A DNA stretch of 64,000 nucleotides, taken from NCBI GenBank assembly GCA_902786365.1, contig CADACD010000005.1, positions 62,001 through 126,000 of the forward strand. Reading direction: 5' to 3'. A program made the translations under genes and the position numbers. The number at the start of each line of letters is the position of its first letter. Positions within the stretch are counted from its first letter, which is position 1. The notes under the pieces are model-generated. The model was given only the letters and a program-made list of their open reading frames with translations. It was not told where the DNA came from and searched no databases. Below, one piece after another: positions 7,237-16,814 of this stretch. Origin of the DNA: an uncultured Lachnospiraceae bacterium. Its GTDB lineage: Bacteria > Bacillota > Clostridia > Lachnospirales > Lachnospiraceae.

Positions 7237-8415
7237 ATGAAAGAATTAGAGTTAAAGTATGGATGTAATCCAAACCAGAAGCCTTCAAAAATCTACATGA
7301 ATGAGGGCGAACTTCCAATCACAGTATTAAACGGAAAGCCGGGATATATCAATTTTCTTGATGCATTTAACGGCTGGCAGCTTGTCAGTGAATTAAAGGC
7401 TGCAACAGGTCTTCCGGCAGCTACATCATTCAAACATGTTTCACCGGCAGGTGCAGCAGTAGGGCTTCCAATGAACGATGTTGAAAGAAAGATTTACTGG
7501 GTAGATGATATGGATGTGGAATTTTCTCCGCTTGCCAATGCTTATGCAAGAGCAAGAGGTGCAGACAGAATGTCATCATTTGGTGATTTTATTTCGTTAT
7601 CAGATGTGTGTGATGTTCCGACAGCACTTCTTATCAAGAGAGAAGTATCAGATGGTGTGATTGCACCGGGATATGAGCCGGAAGCACTTGAGATTCTCAA
7701 GGCTAAGAAAAAAGGAAACTACAATGTGATTCAGATTGACCCGTCATATAAGCCAAATCCAATCGAACATAAGGAAGTATTTGGTATCACATTTGAGCAA
7801 GGAAGAAATGAACTTGTAATAGATGATGATTTTCTTGGCAATATTGTAACAGAGAATAAAGAGATTCCTGAAACGGCAAAAATTGATCTGATTATTTCAC
7901 TAATCACATTGAAATATACACAGTCTAATTCTGTATGCTACGCAAAGGGTGGACAGGCAATCGGTATCGGAGCAGGCCAGCAGTCAAGAATTCATTGTAC
8001 AAGACTTGCAGGTTCAAAGGCTGATAACTGGTTTTTACGCCAGTCACCAAAAGTACTCGGACTTCAGTTCGTAGACAGCATCGGACGTGCAGACAGAGAT
8101 AATGCTATTGATTTATATATCGGAGAGGATTATATGGATGTTTTGGCAGATGGTGCATGGGAGAAGATTTTCAAAGTAAAACCTGAAGTTTTCACAAAAG
8201 AGGAAAAACGTGAATGGTTAGATGGCATGCAGGATGTTGCACTTGGCTCAGACGCTTTCTTCCCATTTGGTGACAATATCGAGAGAGCACACAAGAGTGG
8301 TGTAAAATATGTTGCACAGCCAGGCGGTTCTATCAGAGATGACAATGTGATTGAGACATGTAATAAATATGGTATGGCGATGTGCTTTACAGGTCTTAGA
8401 CTATTCCATCACTAA
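7237..8415 (+). CDS. Stand-alone AICAR formyltransferase (PurH C-terminal domain)
   Basis: Transfers a formyl group from 10-formyl-THF to AICAR (ZMP). The 392-aa protein corresponds only to the transformylase half of bifunctional PurH; the catalytic Lys66-His67 are in SFKHVSPAGAAVG, and QQSRIHCTRLAGSKAD and PGGSIRDD are typical family segments. The cyclohydrolase half is absent, consistent with the separate PurO-type gene just upstream. It is probably co-transcribed with that gene from the riboswitch promoter. The SD is GAAAGGA, somewhat far from the ATG. A strong terminator follows. Confidence 0.92.
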   Translation: MKELELKYGCNPNQKPSKIYMNEGELPITVLNGKPGYINFLDAFNGWQLVSELKAATGLPAATSFKHVSPAGAAVGLPMNDVERKIYWVDDMDVEFSPLANAYARARGADRMSSFGDFISLSDVCDVPTALLIKREVSDGVIAPGYEPEALEILKAKKKGNYNVIQIDPSYKPNPIEHKEVFGITFEQGRNELVIDDDFLGNIVTENKEIPETAKIDLIISLITLKYTQSNSVCYAKGGQAIGIGAGQQSRIHCTRLAGSKADNWFLRQSPKVLGLQFVDSIGRADRDNAIDLYIGEDYMDVLADGAWEKIFKVKPEVFTKEEKREWLDGMQDVALGSDAFFPFGDNIERAHKSGVKYVAQPGGSIRDDNVIETCNKYGMAMCFTGLRLFHH

Positions 8416-8448
8416 AATAAAATACTAGTTTATTAAGAGATAAATAAG

Positions 8449-8484
8449 AGCCGGTAGGAAATATTCCTGCTGGCTTTTTTTCTT
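8449..8484 (+). terminator. Intrinsic terminator after the AICAR formyltransferase gene
   Basis: Stem AGCCGGTAGGAA / TTCCTGCTGGCT with a short loop, then a run of seven T and TCTT. Confidence 0.9.
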
Positions 8485-8580
8485 ATATGATTTTATTGAT
8501 TAGTCACAAAATGTAATCTTTTAAAATTAGTAAATCAAATTAGAATTAGAAAAATATTTTAAATTTTTCCAAAAAAGGTA

Positions 8581-8609
8581 TTGCATTTTTTTTTAAATAG
8601 TGTTATATA
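8581..8609 (+). promoter_or_regulatory. Promoter of clpB
   Basis: TTGCAT (8581-8586), 17-bp spacer rich in T, TATATA (8604-8609). No CIRCE or clear CtsR heptad repeat is visible nearby. Confidence 0.5.
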
Positions 8610-8667
8610 TGTTGTAGAACATACAATAGAATCAATAAATTCAGTTGTACCGAAAGGGGGACTAATT

Positions 8668-11256
8668 ATGAACATTAGCAAATATACACAAAAATCAATT
8701 GAGGCAATCAATGGTTGTGAAAAACTGGCATATGAATATGGCAATCAGGAAATCGATCAGGAACATCTCTTATTAAGTCTTTTAAATCTTGATGACAGTC
8801 TAATCCTCAATCTGATAGAAAAGATGGAGATTAATAAAGAACATTTTATTAACAGGGTAAAAGAGACAGTAGGTAGAAAAGTCAAGGTTCAGGGTGGTAA
8901 TTTAAGAGTCAGCAACGAACTGAATAAGGTTTTGATAAGTGCTGAAGATGAGGCAAAACAGATGGGAGATGACTATATTTCCGTAGAACATCTTTTCCTG
9001 ACACTTATCAAATTTCCAAACAAAGCGGTAAGCGAAATCTTTCGTGAATATGGAATTGACAGAGACAGATTTTTAAAGGTTCTTGCAACTGTCAGAGGAA
9101 ATCAAAGAGTCACAACTGATAATCCAGAAGCAACATATGATACACTAAACAAATATGCAACCGATTTAGTCGAAAGAGCAAGACTACAGAAACTCGATCC
9201 TGTTATCGGAAGAGATGCTGAGATTCGAAATGTCATCAGAATTCTTTCAAGAAAAACAAAGAATAATCCTGTTCTGATTGGCGAGCCTGGCGTTGGTAAA
9301 ACAGCAGCTGTTGAGGGACTTGCTCAAAGAATCGTAAGAGGTGATGTGCCTTTGGGTCTGAAAGACAAAAAAGTTTATGCTCTTGATATGGGTGCATTAG
9401 TAGCCGGCGCCAAATACAGAGGCGAATTTGAAGAAAGATTAAAAGCAGTACTTGATGAAGTAAAGAAAAGCGAAGGTCAGATTATTTTATTTATTGATGA
9501 GCTTCACACCATTGTAGGTGCTGGTAAGACAGACGGTGCCATGGATGCCGGCAACATGTTAAAGCCTATGCTTGCAAGAGGTGAACTTCACTGTATAGGA
9601 GCTACGACGCTTGATGAATACAGAAAATATATCGAAAAAGATCCTGCACTTGAAAGACGTTTTCAGCCTGTTATGGTGGACGAACCGTCTATAGAAGATA
9701 CCATTTCCATCCTTCGTGGTCTTAAGGAACGATATGAGGTATATCATGGCGTGAAGATTAATGACTCGGCACTTGTCAGTGCGGTTACACTATCAAACAG
9801 ATATATTTCCGACAGATTTCTTCCAGACAAGGCAATTGACCTTGTAGATGAGGCCTGTGCACTTATCAAGACAGAGCTTGATTCTATGCCAACAGAACTT
9901 GATGAGCTGAAGCGTAAAGTAATGCAGATGGAGATTGAAGAGACGGCACTGAAAAAAGAAGACGACCGTCTCAGCAAAGAAAGACTCGAACTATTACAGA
10001 AAGAACTTGCTGAGCTTCGTGATGAATTTAATGCAAAGAAAGCACAGTGGGAAAATGAAAAAGCAAGTGTTGATAATCTTTCCAAAATCAGGGAAAAGAT
10101 TGAAGATGTCAATAACCAGATAGCTATTGCAGAGAGAAATTATGATTTAGAGACAGTTGCAAAACTCAGATATGGTGAACTTTTAAGCCTGAATAAACAG
10201 CTTCAAGCAGAGGAAGATAAGGTAAAAAATCAGAAACTTTCACTTGTACACGAGGCTGTTACAGAAGATGAAATCGCAAGAATTATTTCAAGATGGACCG
10301 GCATTCCGGTTGCAAAACTGACAGAATCAGAACGAAACAAAACATTACATCTTGATGATGAACTGCACAAGAGAGTGGTAGGCCAGGACGAAGCAGTGGA
10401 GAAAGTGACGGAAGCAATCATGCGTTCAAAGGCAGGCATAAAAGATCCATCTAAGCCGATAGGTTCCTTCTTATTTTTAGGTCCTACAGGTGTAGGTAAG
10501 ACAGAACTTGCAAAATCACTTGCAGAAAACCTGTTTGACAATGAAAATAATATTGTCAGAATTGATATGAGTGAATATATGGAAAAACATTCCGTATCAA
10601 GATTAGTCGGAGCACCTCCGGGATATGTCGGTTATGATGAGGGAGGACAGCTTACCGAGGCAGTCAGAAGAAAACCTTACAGTGTTGTTCTCTTTGATGA
10701 AATTGAAAAGGCACATCCTGATGTATTTAATATATTATTGCAGGTTCTTGATGACGGACGAATTACTGACTCACAGGGCAGAACAGTTGATTTTAAGAAT
10801 ACCATTCTTATCATGACATCTAACCTCGGTTCTTCATATCTGTTAGAAGGTATCGATGCAGATGGAGATATCAATGTTGAAGCAAAAGAAATGGTAGATA
10901 AAGAACTTAAACTGCATTTCAGACCGGAATTTATCAACCGTCTTGATGAGATAATCATGTTTAAGCCATTGACAAAAGACAATATTGCTAAGATTGTCGA
11001 TATTCTGATGTCAGATTTGAACAAAAGAGTTCAGGATAAAGAAATCAGCATACGACTTACACATAATGCAAAGGATTATATCACCGATAACGGATTTGAT
11101 CCTGTATATGGTGCAAGACCACTGAAGAGATATCTCCAGAAAAATGTGGAGACAATGTCTGCAAGATTAATTCTTGGCGGCGATATCTCAGCCGGAAATA
11201 CAATAGTAATAGATACCGATGAAAAGGGATTGACAGCATATGTAGATGCTTCATAA
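8668..11256 (+). CDS. clpB: Disaggregase ClpB (Hsp100)
   Basis: Hexameric AAA+ chaperone that pulls proteins out of aggregates together with DnaK. Domain order over 862 aa: Clp N domain (1-145, two repeats), first AAA module with Walker A GEPGVGKT (205-212) and Walker B LFIDELHT, a long coiled-coil middle domain (about 400-520), second AAA module with Walker A GPTGVGKT (605-612) and [14 protein letters not shown], then the small C-terminal domain. The full-length middle domain distinguishes it from ClpC. The start at 8668 is preferred over an in-frame upstream Met because AAAGGGGG lies 7 bp before it. Monocistronic. Confidence 0.95.
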   Translation: MNISKYTQKSIEAINGCEKLAYEYGNQEIDQEHLLLSLLNLDDSLILNLIEKMEINKEHFINRVKETVGRKVKVQGGNLRVSNELNKVLISAEDEAKQMGDDYISVEHLFLTLIKFPNKAVSEIFREYGIDRDRFLKVLATVRGNQRVTTDNPEATYDTLNKYATDLVERARLQKLDPVIGRDAEIRNVIRILSRKTKNNPVLIGEPGVGKTAAVEGLAQRIVRGDVPLGLKDKKVYALDMGALVAGAKYRGEFEERLKAVLDEVKKSEGQIILFIDELHTIVGAGKTDGAMDAGNMLKPMLARGELHCIGATTLDEYRKYIEKDPALERRFQPVMVDEPSIEDTISILRGLKERYEVYHGVKINDSALVSAVTLSNRYISDRFLPDKAIDLVDEACALIKTELDSMPTELDELKRKVMQMEIEETALKKEDDRLSKERLELLQKELAELRDEFNAKKAQWENEKASVDNLSKIREKIEDVNNQIAIAERNYDLETVAKLRYGELLSLNKQLQAEEDKVKNQKLSLVHEAVTEDEIARIISRWTGIPVAKLTESERNKTLHLDDELHKRVVGQDEAVEKVTEAIMRSKAGIKDPSKPIGSFLFLGPTGVGKTELAKSLAENLFDNENNIVRIDMSEYMEKHSVSRLVGAPPGYVGYDEGGQLTEAVRRKPYSVVLFDEIEKAHPDVFNILLQVLDDGRITDSQGRTVDFKNTILIMTSNLGSSYLLEGIDADGDINVEAKEMVDKELKLHFRPEFINRLDEIIMFKPLTKDNIAKIVDILMSDLNKRVQDKEISIRLTHNAKDYITDNGFDPVYGARPLKRYLQKNVETMSARLILGGDISAGNTIVIDTDEKGLTAYVDAS

Positions 11257-11309
11257 TATACAATATTCCATCAATATCCTGCATAAATATCAAAATTCTG
11301 CTGATAATA

Positions 11310-11371
11310 TAACTTATCGGAAGGAAAGCAAGCGGCTGCGAAGCAGACATTTGCTTTCACCCGATAAGTTA
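11310..11371. repeat. Multi-stem palindromic element between clpB and yetF-like gene
   Basis: Nested inverted repeats: outer arms TAACTTATCGG (11310-11320) and CCGATAAGTTA (11361-11371); middle arms GAAAGCAA (11324-11331) and TTGCTTTC (11351-11358); inner CTGC-GAA-GCAG. There is no T-tract, so it is not a normal terminator. It looks like a dispersed palindromic unit or a structured 5' UTR of the next gene. Confidence 0.6.
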
Positions 11372-11408
11372 GCTGCAAACCGAAGGTTTGAAGCATTATC
11401 AGGAAGAT

Positions 11409-12128
11409 ATGGTGCAGGATATTTTATATATTATATTATTATCAACAGGTTCCATTATTATTTTATTTATTTTAACAAAACTCATGGGATATAAACAATT
11501 ATCAGAATTAAGTGTTTTTGATTATATTACCGGAATCACTATAGGATCAATTGCAGCAGAAATGTCTACTTCGCTTGACGGCGGGGTAGAAAAACCTATA
11601 ACGGCCATGATAGTATATGCAGGTTTTTCAGTATTTTTATCTTTTTTAAATGAAAAATCCTATCTATGCCGAAAAATCATTACAGGAACTCCGATTATAT
11701 TGATAAATAATGGAAAAATCTATCAAAAAAATCTTAAAAAAGCCAAAATTGATTTGTCAGAACTGCTTGTACAATGCAGAGTAAATGGCTATTTTGATAT
11801 CAGCAAAATACAGACTGCTGTTTTGGAAGAAAATGGAAAAATTAGTTTTCTCCCAAAAGCAGAAGAAAGACCAGTAACACCAAAAGATTTATCCATTAAA
11901 TCAGAGCAGGAATATCTTGTTGCAAACCTTATCATTGATGGAAATGTTATGAAAGAAAATCTGATTTCATCTGGAAAAGATGAAATATGGCTTAATAGCC
12001 AGCTTTCAGCCTATGGAATAAGCAGTGCAAAAGATGTACTTTTAGCAACCTGTGATATGAATAATCAATTTCATTTGTATGAAAAGACAAACGAAATTCC
12101 AAACAAAGAATCAAAACTCATTAATTAA
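11409..12128 (+). CDS. DUF421 (YetF-like) membrane protein
   Basis: The N-terminal third has three hydrophobic segments (about residues 5-22, 38-55 and 60-78), with the typical family stretch GYKQLSELSVFDYITGITIGS. A soluble domain follows (TPIILINNGKIYQKNLKKAKI, then YFDISKIQTAVLEENGKISFLPK). This is the architecture of YetF-type proteins; in Bacillus some affect spore germination or the spore envelope, but no biochemical role is settled. The ATG at 11409 is chosen because membrane topology starts directly after it; a TTG at 11388 is the alternative. The 3' end overlaps that of the convergent gene by 4 bp. Confidence 0.85.
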   Translation: MVQDILYIILLSTGSIIILFILTKLMGYKQLSELSVFDYITGITIGSIAAEMSTSLDGGVEKPITAMIVYAGFSVFLSFLNEKSYLCRKIITGTPIILINNGKIYQKNLKKAKIDLSELLVQCRVNGYFDISKIQTAVLEENGKISFLPKAEERPVTPKDLSIKSEQEYLVANLIIDGNVMKENLISSGKDEIWLNSQLSAYGISSAKDVLLATCDMNNQFHLYEKTNEIPNKESKLIN

Positions 12129-12646
12129 TAAAAAGTACGTCTGTTATCTCTGCGACTGCTTATTTCATTTGCAAGCAAAACACTTATCAAATCCTTTAAA
12201 AAACCTTTATCATTGCATTTTCTTGCATATTCGCAGCTACAGTTGGCGAGTTCGCAGATATCATTACATTTCTTTATGAACATAACTTTATCAGGACATT
12301 CATCATATATCATACTCCCTGCATAGTCCATCTTGTCACATTCGTTTGCAACAAGTTGTTTTAATTCACTAATTTCATATGGATATAAGGTACTCAAATA
12401 TTCTATATCATGTTTCTTTAGTTGATTTTGTAGCGAAAAATGATTGAATGGAAGTGTCTGTGCCGAAAAATGATTAATGTATGCATTATTCGTTGCGGCG
12501 AGAGACTGCCTATTGCTGTTACTTGAATGATACATCCATGGCTTTTCACTATAGTTTGAATGATACATTGAATTTTGAGGAAGATCGTACGGATAATACA
12601 TTGGATTTTGAGAGTTATAATTTGAATTATAGTAATTATTATACAT
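12125..12646 (-). CDS. Tyr/Asn/Ser-rich small protein, possible spore-surface protein
   Basis: A 173-aa protein with a low-complexity N-terminus rich in Tyr, Asn, Ser and Met (residues 1-50, e.g. MYNNYYNSNYNSQNPMYYPY). The C-terminus (about 80-173) is ordered and cysteine-containing: TLYPYEISELKQLVANECD, then SMIYDECPDKVMFIKKCND. The composition and the 'LYPYEI...CDKMDYAGSMIYDE' pattern resemble proteins found near sporulation genes in Clostridia, but I cannot name the family. SD AAAGGTG precedes the ATG. It is divergent from secG. The spore-coat suggestion is inference from composition only. Confidence 0.55.
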   Translation of the reverse strand: MYNNYYNSNYNSQNPMYYPYDLPQNSMYHSNYSEKPWMYHSSNSNRQSLAATNNAYINHFSAQTLPFNHFSLQNQLKKHDIEYLSTLYPYEISELKQLVANECDKMDYAGSMIYDECPDKVMFIKKCNDICELANCSCEYARKCNDKGFLKDLISVLLANEISSRRDNRRTFY

Positions 12647-12789
12647 AATTTCACCTTTTTCCGGATTTTGTTAATATTATATGATACAAAAATAAAAAGG
12701 TGTATTTTATTTAAACGTATTTATTGTGAAGTGCAATGGATCCAAAATTGTATTTCAGCTTAAAATTATGAGCGTTTCTAAAATTTCGC

Positions 12790-12818
12790 TTGAAAAAGCA
12801 ACATATATATGATAAAAT
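12790..12818 (+). promoter_or_regulatory. Promoter of secG
   Basis: TTGAAA (12790-12795), 17-bp spacer, TAAAAT (12813-12818). Confidence 0.65.
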
Positions 12819-12866
12819 AAAATCGATTGATTAATATCTACATGATACTAAGGAGGTGTAAATGCT

Positions 12867-13100
12867 TTGAAAACAGCTTTAGATATAATATTTATTATAA
12901 TTTGTGTTGTCTTGACAGTTATAGTGCTTATGCAGGAAGGTAAATCAGCAGGGCTTACAGGTACAATCAATGGTATGGCAGATACTTATTGGGGAAAGAA
13001 CAAAGGTCGTTCTATGGAAGGAGCTCTTGAAAAAGCTACAAAGATTTTAGCATTTTTATTTATAGTGCTTGCTGCTGTTCTTGTTTCAAAGTTTATATAA
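12867..13100 (+). CDS. secG: Protein translocase subunit SecG
   Basis: Small auxiliary subunit of the SecYEG channel. The 77 residues have two membrane helices (about 4-22 and 58-76) flanking a Gly/Lys-rich loop with LMQEGKSAGLTGTINGMADTYWGKNKGRS, the standard SecG layout. The start codon appears to be TTG at 12867, 10 bp after AAGGAGG. An ATG at 12862 sits closer to the SD but is out of frame and reads only Met-Leu before TGA. Gene order secG-rnr-smpB is conserved in Firmicutes. Confidence 0.92.
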   Translation: MKTALDIIFIIICVVLTVIVLMQEGKSAGLTGTINGMADTYWGKNKGRSMEGALEKATKILAFLFIVLAAVLVSKFI

Positions 13101-13116
13101 TCAATATAGCATAATT

Positions 13117-13153
13117 AACCTTGAGTATCAACATACGATATTCAAGGTTTTTT
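13117..13153 (+). terminator. Terminator between secG and rnr
   Basis: Arms AACCTTGAGTATC (13117-13129) and GATATTCAAGGTT (13137-13149), followed by TTTT. It probably attenuates rather than fully separates secG from rnr, since no clear promoter follows it. Confidence 0.75.
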
Positions 13154-13181
13154 AAATAGATACAAAGAAATGGAGGTTTTT

Positions 13182-15377
13182 ATGAAAAAATCACTACTGG
13201 AAGAGAGAAAGAAAATCATCCTTGATATCATTCATTCTGATTTATATGTTCCCATGAAATTAAAGGAACTTGCCATTATATTAAATGTACCAAAAGAAGA
13301 CAGAGAAGACTTAAAAGAAGTATTGGATGAATTAATTCTCGAAGGAAAAATAGGCATATCTAAAAAAGGCAAATACGGAATGCCGAGCCAAAATATTCTG
13401 GTCGGAAAGTATGAAGGAACACCAAAAGGATTCGGATTTGTTGTGATTGATGGAGAAGAAGATGACATATTTATATCCGAAAGCAATACACATGGGGCAT
13501 TAAATGGAGACAGAGTTCAGGTAGCATTGCTTTCGTCACAGACAGGAAAGAGAAGAGAAGGCGAAATTATTAATATTATTGAGCATGCTGTGAGCGAAGT
13601 AGTTGGACTTTTTCAGAAGAATAAAAACTTTGGGTTTGTTATCCCTGATAATTCAAAAATCTCAAAAGATATTTTTATCCCTCTTGAAAAGTCAAAAGGA
13701 GCTGTCACAGGTCACAAAGTTGTTGTCAGGCTGACAAGCTATGGTGACAATAACAGAAAACCGGAAGGTGTCATTACAGAAATCATCGGACACATCAATG
13801 ATCCTGGAACAGATATCATGTCTATTATCAAAGGTCTTGAAATACCGCTTGAGTTTCCGAATGAAGTGATGAAACAGACAGAAAGCATTCCTGATGAGGT
13901 TTCCGGAAAAGACATTGCCGGAAGGCTTGACCTTAGAGATGTCAAAATGGTGACAATAGATGGTGAGGATGCCAAAGATTTAGATGATGCTGTTTCGCTC
14001 AAAATGGAAGGGGACAAATATATTCTTGGTGTCCATATCGCAGATGTGTCAAATTATGTAACAGAAAACAGTCCACTTGATAAAGAAGCAATAAAACGTG
14101 GAACAAGTGTGTATCTTGTAGATCGTGTCATTCCGATGCTTCCTCACAAGTTATCAAATGGCATCTGTTCACTCAACGCAGGTGTTGACAGACTTGCCTT
14201 AAGCTGTATCATGGAAATTGATGCTAAAGGAAATGTTGTGGGGCATAAGATTGCAGAAACGGTTGTCAATATCGATAAGCGTATGGATTACACCACTGTC
14301 AATAAAATTATTACAGATAATGATGAAATAGCAATTAAGGAAAATGCTGATGTAACTGATATGTTAAAGCAGATGAACGAACTGGCTTTGTTACTCCGTG
14401 AAAAGAGACATAAAAGAGGTTCTATCGACTTTGATTTTCCGGAGACTAAGATTATCCTTGATGAGAAAGGCAATCCGGTTGAGATTAAGCCATATGAAAG
14501 AAATCTTGCTACAAAATTAATCGAAGATTTCATGCTGATTGCCAATGAAACAGTCGCAGAAGATTATTTCTGGCAGGAACTTCCTTTTGTGTATAGGACA
14601 CATGATAATCCCGATGCAGAAAAAATGCTGAAACTCGGACTTTTCATTAACAACTTCGGATATGCCATAAAAGGTGAACAAGACATTCATCCTAAGGAAT
14701 TACAAAAATTGCTCGAAAGAATAGACGGCACAGAGGAAGAGACGCTCATCAGTCGTCTGACACTTCGTTCTATGAAACAAGCAAGGTATACCACACAGTG
14801 CAGCGGACATTTTGGTCTTGCCACAAAGTATTATTGTCATTTTACCTCACCTATCAGAAGATATCCTGATTTGCAAATTCACAGAATTATCAAGGAAAAT
14901 CTTCGTGGTGGAATAGGTGAGAAGAGAATACGACACTATGAATCGATTCTTCCACGTATAGCAGAAAATTCGAGCCTGACAGAGCGAAGAGCAGATGAAG
15001 CCGAAAGAGATACTGATAAACTGAAAAAAGTAGAATATATGCAGAAACATATTGGAGAGGTATTTGAGGGAGTCATTTCATCCATCACAAATTGGGGAAT
15101 TTATGTAGAACTGCCTAATACAATCGAAGGAATGATTCGTGTCAATGATCTTTTAGATGACTATTACTATTATGATGAAGATAATTACGAAATGGTCGGA
15201 AAAGAAACAGGCAGGATATTCAAACTAGGTCAGAAAGTATCTGTTGTCGCTGTGAAAGCAGATAAACTACAAAGGCAGATTGATTTTAAATTGCATGAAG
15301 ATGAGAACGATGATGAGGATGCAACAGAGTTTGAGGACATCATGAAAAATTTGAATGATGATGGTATAGTAGGGTGA
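13182..15377 (+). CDS. rnr: Ribonuclease R
   Basis: Processive 3'-5' exoribonuclease acting on structured RNA; partner of SmpB/tmRNA in decay of nonstop messages. The 731 aa contain an N-terminal winged-helix region (1-70), cold-shock OB domains (about 75-220), the RNB catalytic domain with the Asp cluster in IDGEDAKDLDDAVSLK (about 268-283), and a C-terminal S1 domain (GEVFEGVISSITNWGIYVEL). The acidic tail ends DDEDATEFEDIM. The ATG at 13182 follows TGGAGG; the in-frame ATG at 13170 overlaps that SD and is rejected. Confidence 0.95.
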   Translation: MKKSLLEERKKIILDIIHSDLYVPMKLKELAIILNVPKEDREDLKEVLDELILEGKIGISKKGKYGMPSQNILVGKYEGTPKGFGFVVIDGEEDDIFISESNTHGALNGDRVQVALLSSQTGKRREGEIINIIEHAVSEVVGLFQKNKNFGFVIPDNSKISKDIFIPLEKSKGAVTGHKVVVRLTSYGDNNRKPEGVITEIIGHINDPGTDIMSIIKGLEIPLEFPNEVMKQTESIPDEVSGKDIAGRLDLRDVKMVTIDGEDAKDLDDAVSLKMEGDKYILGVHIADVSNYVTENSPLDKEAIKRGTSVYLVDRVIPMLPHKLSNGICSLNAGVDRLALSCIMEIDAKGNVVGHKIAETVVNIDKRMDYTTVNKIITDNDEIAIKENADVTDMLKQMNELALLLREKRHKRGSIDFDFPETKIILDEKGNPVEIKPYERNLATKLIEDFMLIANETVAEDYFWQELPFVYRTHDNPDAEKMLKLGLFINNFGYAIKGEQDIHPKELQKLLERIDGTEEETLISRLTLRSMKQARYTTQCSGHFGLATKYYCHFTSPIRRYPDLQIHRIIKENLRGGIGEKRIRHYESILPRIAENSSLTERRADEAERDTDKLKKVEYMQKHIGEVFEGVISSITNWGIYVELPNTIEGMIRVNDLLDDYYYYDEDNYEMVGKETGRIFKLGQKVSVVAVKADKLQRQIDFKLHEDENDDEDATEFEDIMKNLNDDGIVG

Positions 15378-15464
15378 AATTAATTTGAAATATTATGACC
15401 ATTCATTGAATATCGGGCTGTTATGACAGCTGCAAAAATAGCAATAAGTGAGGAAATAAACTAT

Positions 15465-15932
15465 ATGGGAAAAGAATCCATAAAATTGATAGCAAATAAT
15501 AAAAAAGCATATCATGACTATTTTATTGAAGATAAATACGAGGCAGGAATTTGTCTGCATGGTACGGAAGTAAAATCTCTGCGTATGGGAAAATGCAGTA
15601 TAAAAGAGGCTTTTATCCGCATCGAGGATGGAGAAGTATTTGTATACAATATGCATATCAGTCCTTATGAAAAAGGCAATATTTTCAACAAAGACCCATT
15701 AAGAGTGAAAAAATTAATGCTCCATAAATCGGAAATCAATAAATTACTTGGCAAGATGACCGAAAAAGGATATACGGTTGTTCCACTTCAGGTATATTTT
15801 AAAGGCAGTCTTGTCAAAGTAGAAATCGCTCTTGCAAAAGGTAAAAAGCTGTATGATAAGAGAAATGATATTGCTAAAAAAGACCAGCGAAGAGAGGCCG
15901 AAAAAGAATTTAAAATACGAAATCTTGGATAA
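15465..15932 (+). CDS. smpB: SsrA-binding protein SmpB
   Basis: Binds tmRNA and delivers it to stalled ribosomes for trans-translation. The 155-aa protein has the family's opening [20 protein letters not shown], the core [11 protein letters not shown] and the basic C-terminal tail [20 protein letters not shown] that enters the mRNA channel. The start at 15465 has GAGGAAA about 8 bp upstream; a longer frame from 15423 lacks an SD. The usual downstream neighbour ssrA (tmRNA) is not present here. Confidence 0.95.
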   Translation: MGKESIKLIANNKKAYHDYFIEDKYEAGICLHGTEVKSLRMGKCSIKEAFIRIEDGEVFVYNMHISPYEKGNIFNKDPLRVKKLMLHKSEINKLLGKMTEKGYTVVPLQVYFKGSLVKVEIALAKGKKLYDKRNDIAKKDQRREAEKEFKIRNLG

Positions 15933-15943
15933 ATCTTATTGTA

Positions 15944-15980
15944 AAAAAGAAGTTATTGTAGGGACAATAACTTCTTTTTT
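15944..15980. terminator. Bidirectional terminator between smpB and deoC
   Basis: Perfect stem GAAGTTATTGT / ACAATAACTTC with loop AGGG, flanked by A6 on the left and T6 on the right, so it can stop transcripts from both strands. Confidence 0.9.
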
Positions 15981-16061
15981 AAATAGTTTTTCAGAATATG
16001 CACTGTTTTATGCTGGAAAGCAGCCGCTTTAGAGAATTACTTTCAATAACCATATCCGTAT

Positions 16062-16745
16062 TTAAAATCCCTGCTCCTTCGCAATTTTCACAACTCTGCT
16101 TGTTCCAAGTCGCCAAGCACCCAGCTCAATAAATTTTTGTGCATCTTCAAGAGAGGCTATGCCACCGGCAGCCTTGATAAGCACACCCTTTGAAATATGT
16201 TCCGACATCAATTTCACATCATCAAATGTCGCTCCACCTGTAGAAAATCCGGTAGATGTTTTGATAAATTCCGCTCCCGATTCAGAAACAATTTCACACA
16301 TTTTTATCATTTCATCACTAGTGAGCAGACAGGTTTCAATAATCACTTTCAGAAGCTTTTGTCCGCAAACTTTTTTGATTTCTTTGATTTCGTCTAAAAT
16401 TGCATCATATTTTTTATCTTTGAGCCAGCCTATATTAATGACCATATCAATTTCATCAGCACCATTTTTAATAGCATCTTCCGTTTCAAAACATTTTACG
16501 GCAGTTGTTTGATAACCATTTGGAAAACCAATAACTGTGCATACTTTTAAGGTACAACCCTTTTCATTGATATATTTTGCCGCTTGACCTACATACGACG
16601 GTGGAATGCAGACAGAAGCGGTATTGTATTTGATTCCATCGTTAATAATCTCTTTTATTTCATTCCATGTAGCATCCTGTCGTAACAGAGTGTGGTCTGA
16701 TTTTTGTAAAATTTCATTTAATTTTATTGTTTTATTCATTTCCAT
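16062..16745 (-). CDS. deoC: Deoxyribose-phosphate aldolase
   Basis: Cleaves 2-deoxyribose-5-phosphate to acetaldehyde and glyceraldehyde-3-phosphate in deoxynucleoside salvage. A TIM barrel of 227 aa with the catalytic residues in view: DEIDMVINIG (Asp), FIKTSTGFSTGGAT (Schiff-base Lys) and LIKAAGGI (second Lys). SD GGAGT is 9 bp before the ATG at 16745; a second in-frame ATG follows two codons later. It is monocistronic and stands apart from other deo genes. A 10-bp palindrome overlaps the -35 of its likely promoter, suggesting repression. Confidence 0.95.
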   Translation of the reverse strand: MEMNKTIKLNEILQKSDHTLLRQDATWNEIKEIINDGIKYNTASVCIPPSYVGQAAKYINEKGCTLKVCTVIGFPNGYQTTAVKCFETEDAIKNGADEIDMVINIGWLKDKKYDAILDEIKEIKKVCGQKLLKVIIETCLLTSDEMIKMCEIVSESGAEFIKTSTGFSTGGATFDDVKLMSEHISKGVLIKAAGGIASLEDAQKFIELGAWRLGTSRVVKIAKEQGF

Positions 16746-16814
16746 CTACACATACTCCTTTTTTGATGTTCATGCAATTTTACGCATATTACTAACAAAT
16801 TTATCTAATTTATT

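Noticed and set aside
11246-11494. Plus-strand open frame between clpB and the YetF-like gene
   Set aside because: It reads through the palindromic element, overlaps both neighbours in another frame and has no SD.
15933-16061. Possible tmRNA (ssrA) after smpB
   Set aside because: Only 129 bp remain before deoC, they contain a bidirectional terminator, and no tRNA-like ends or tag reading frame are visible.
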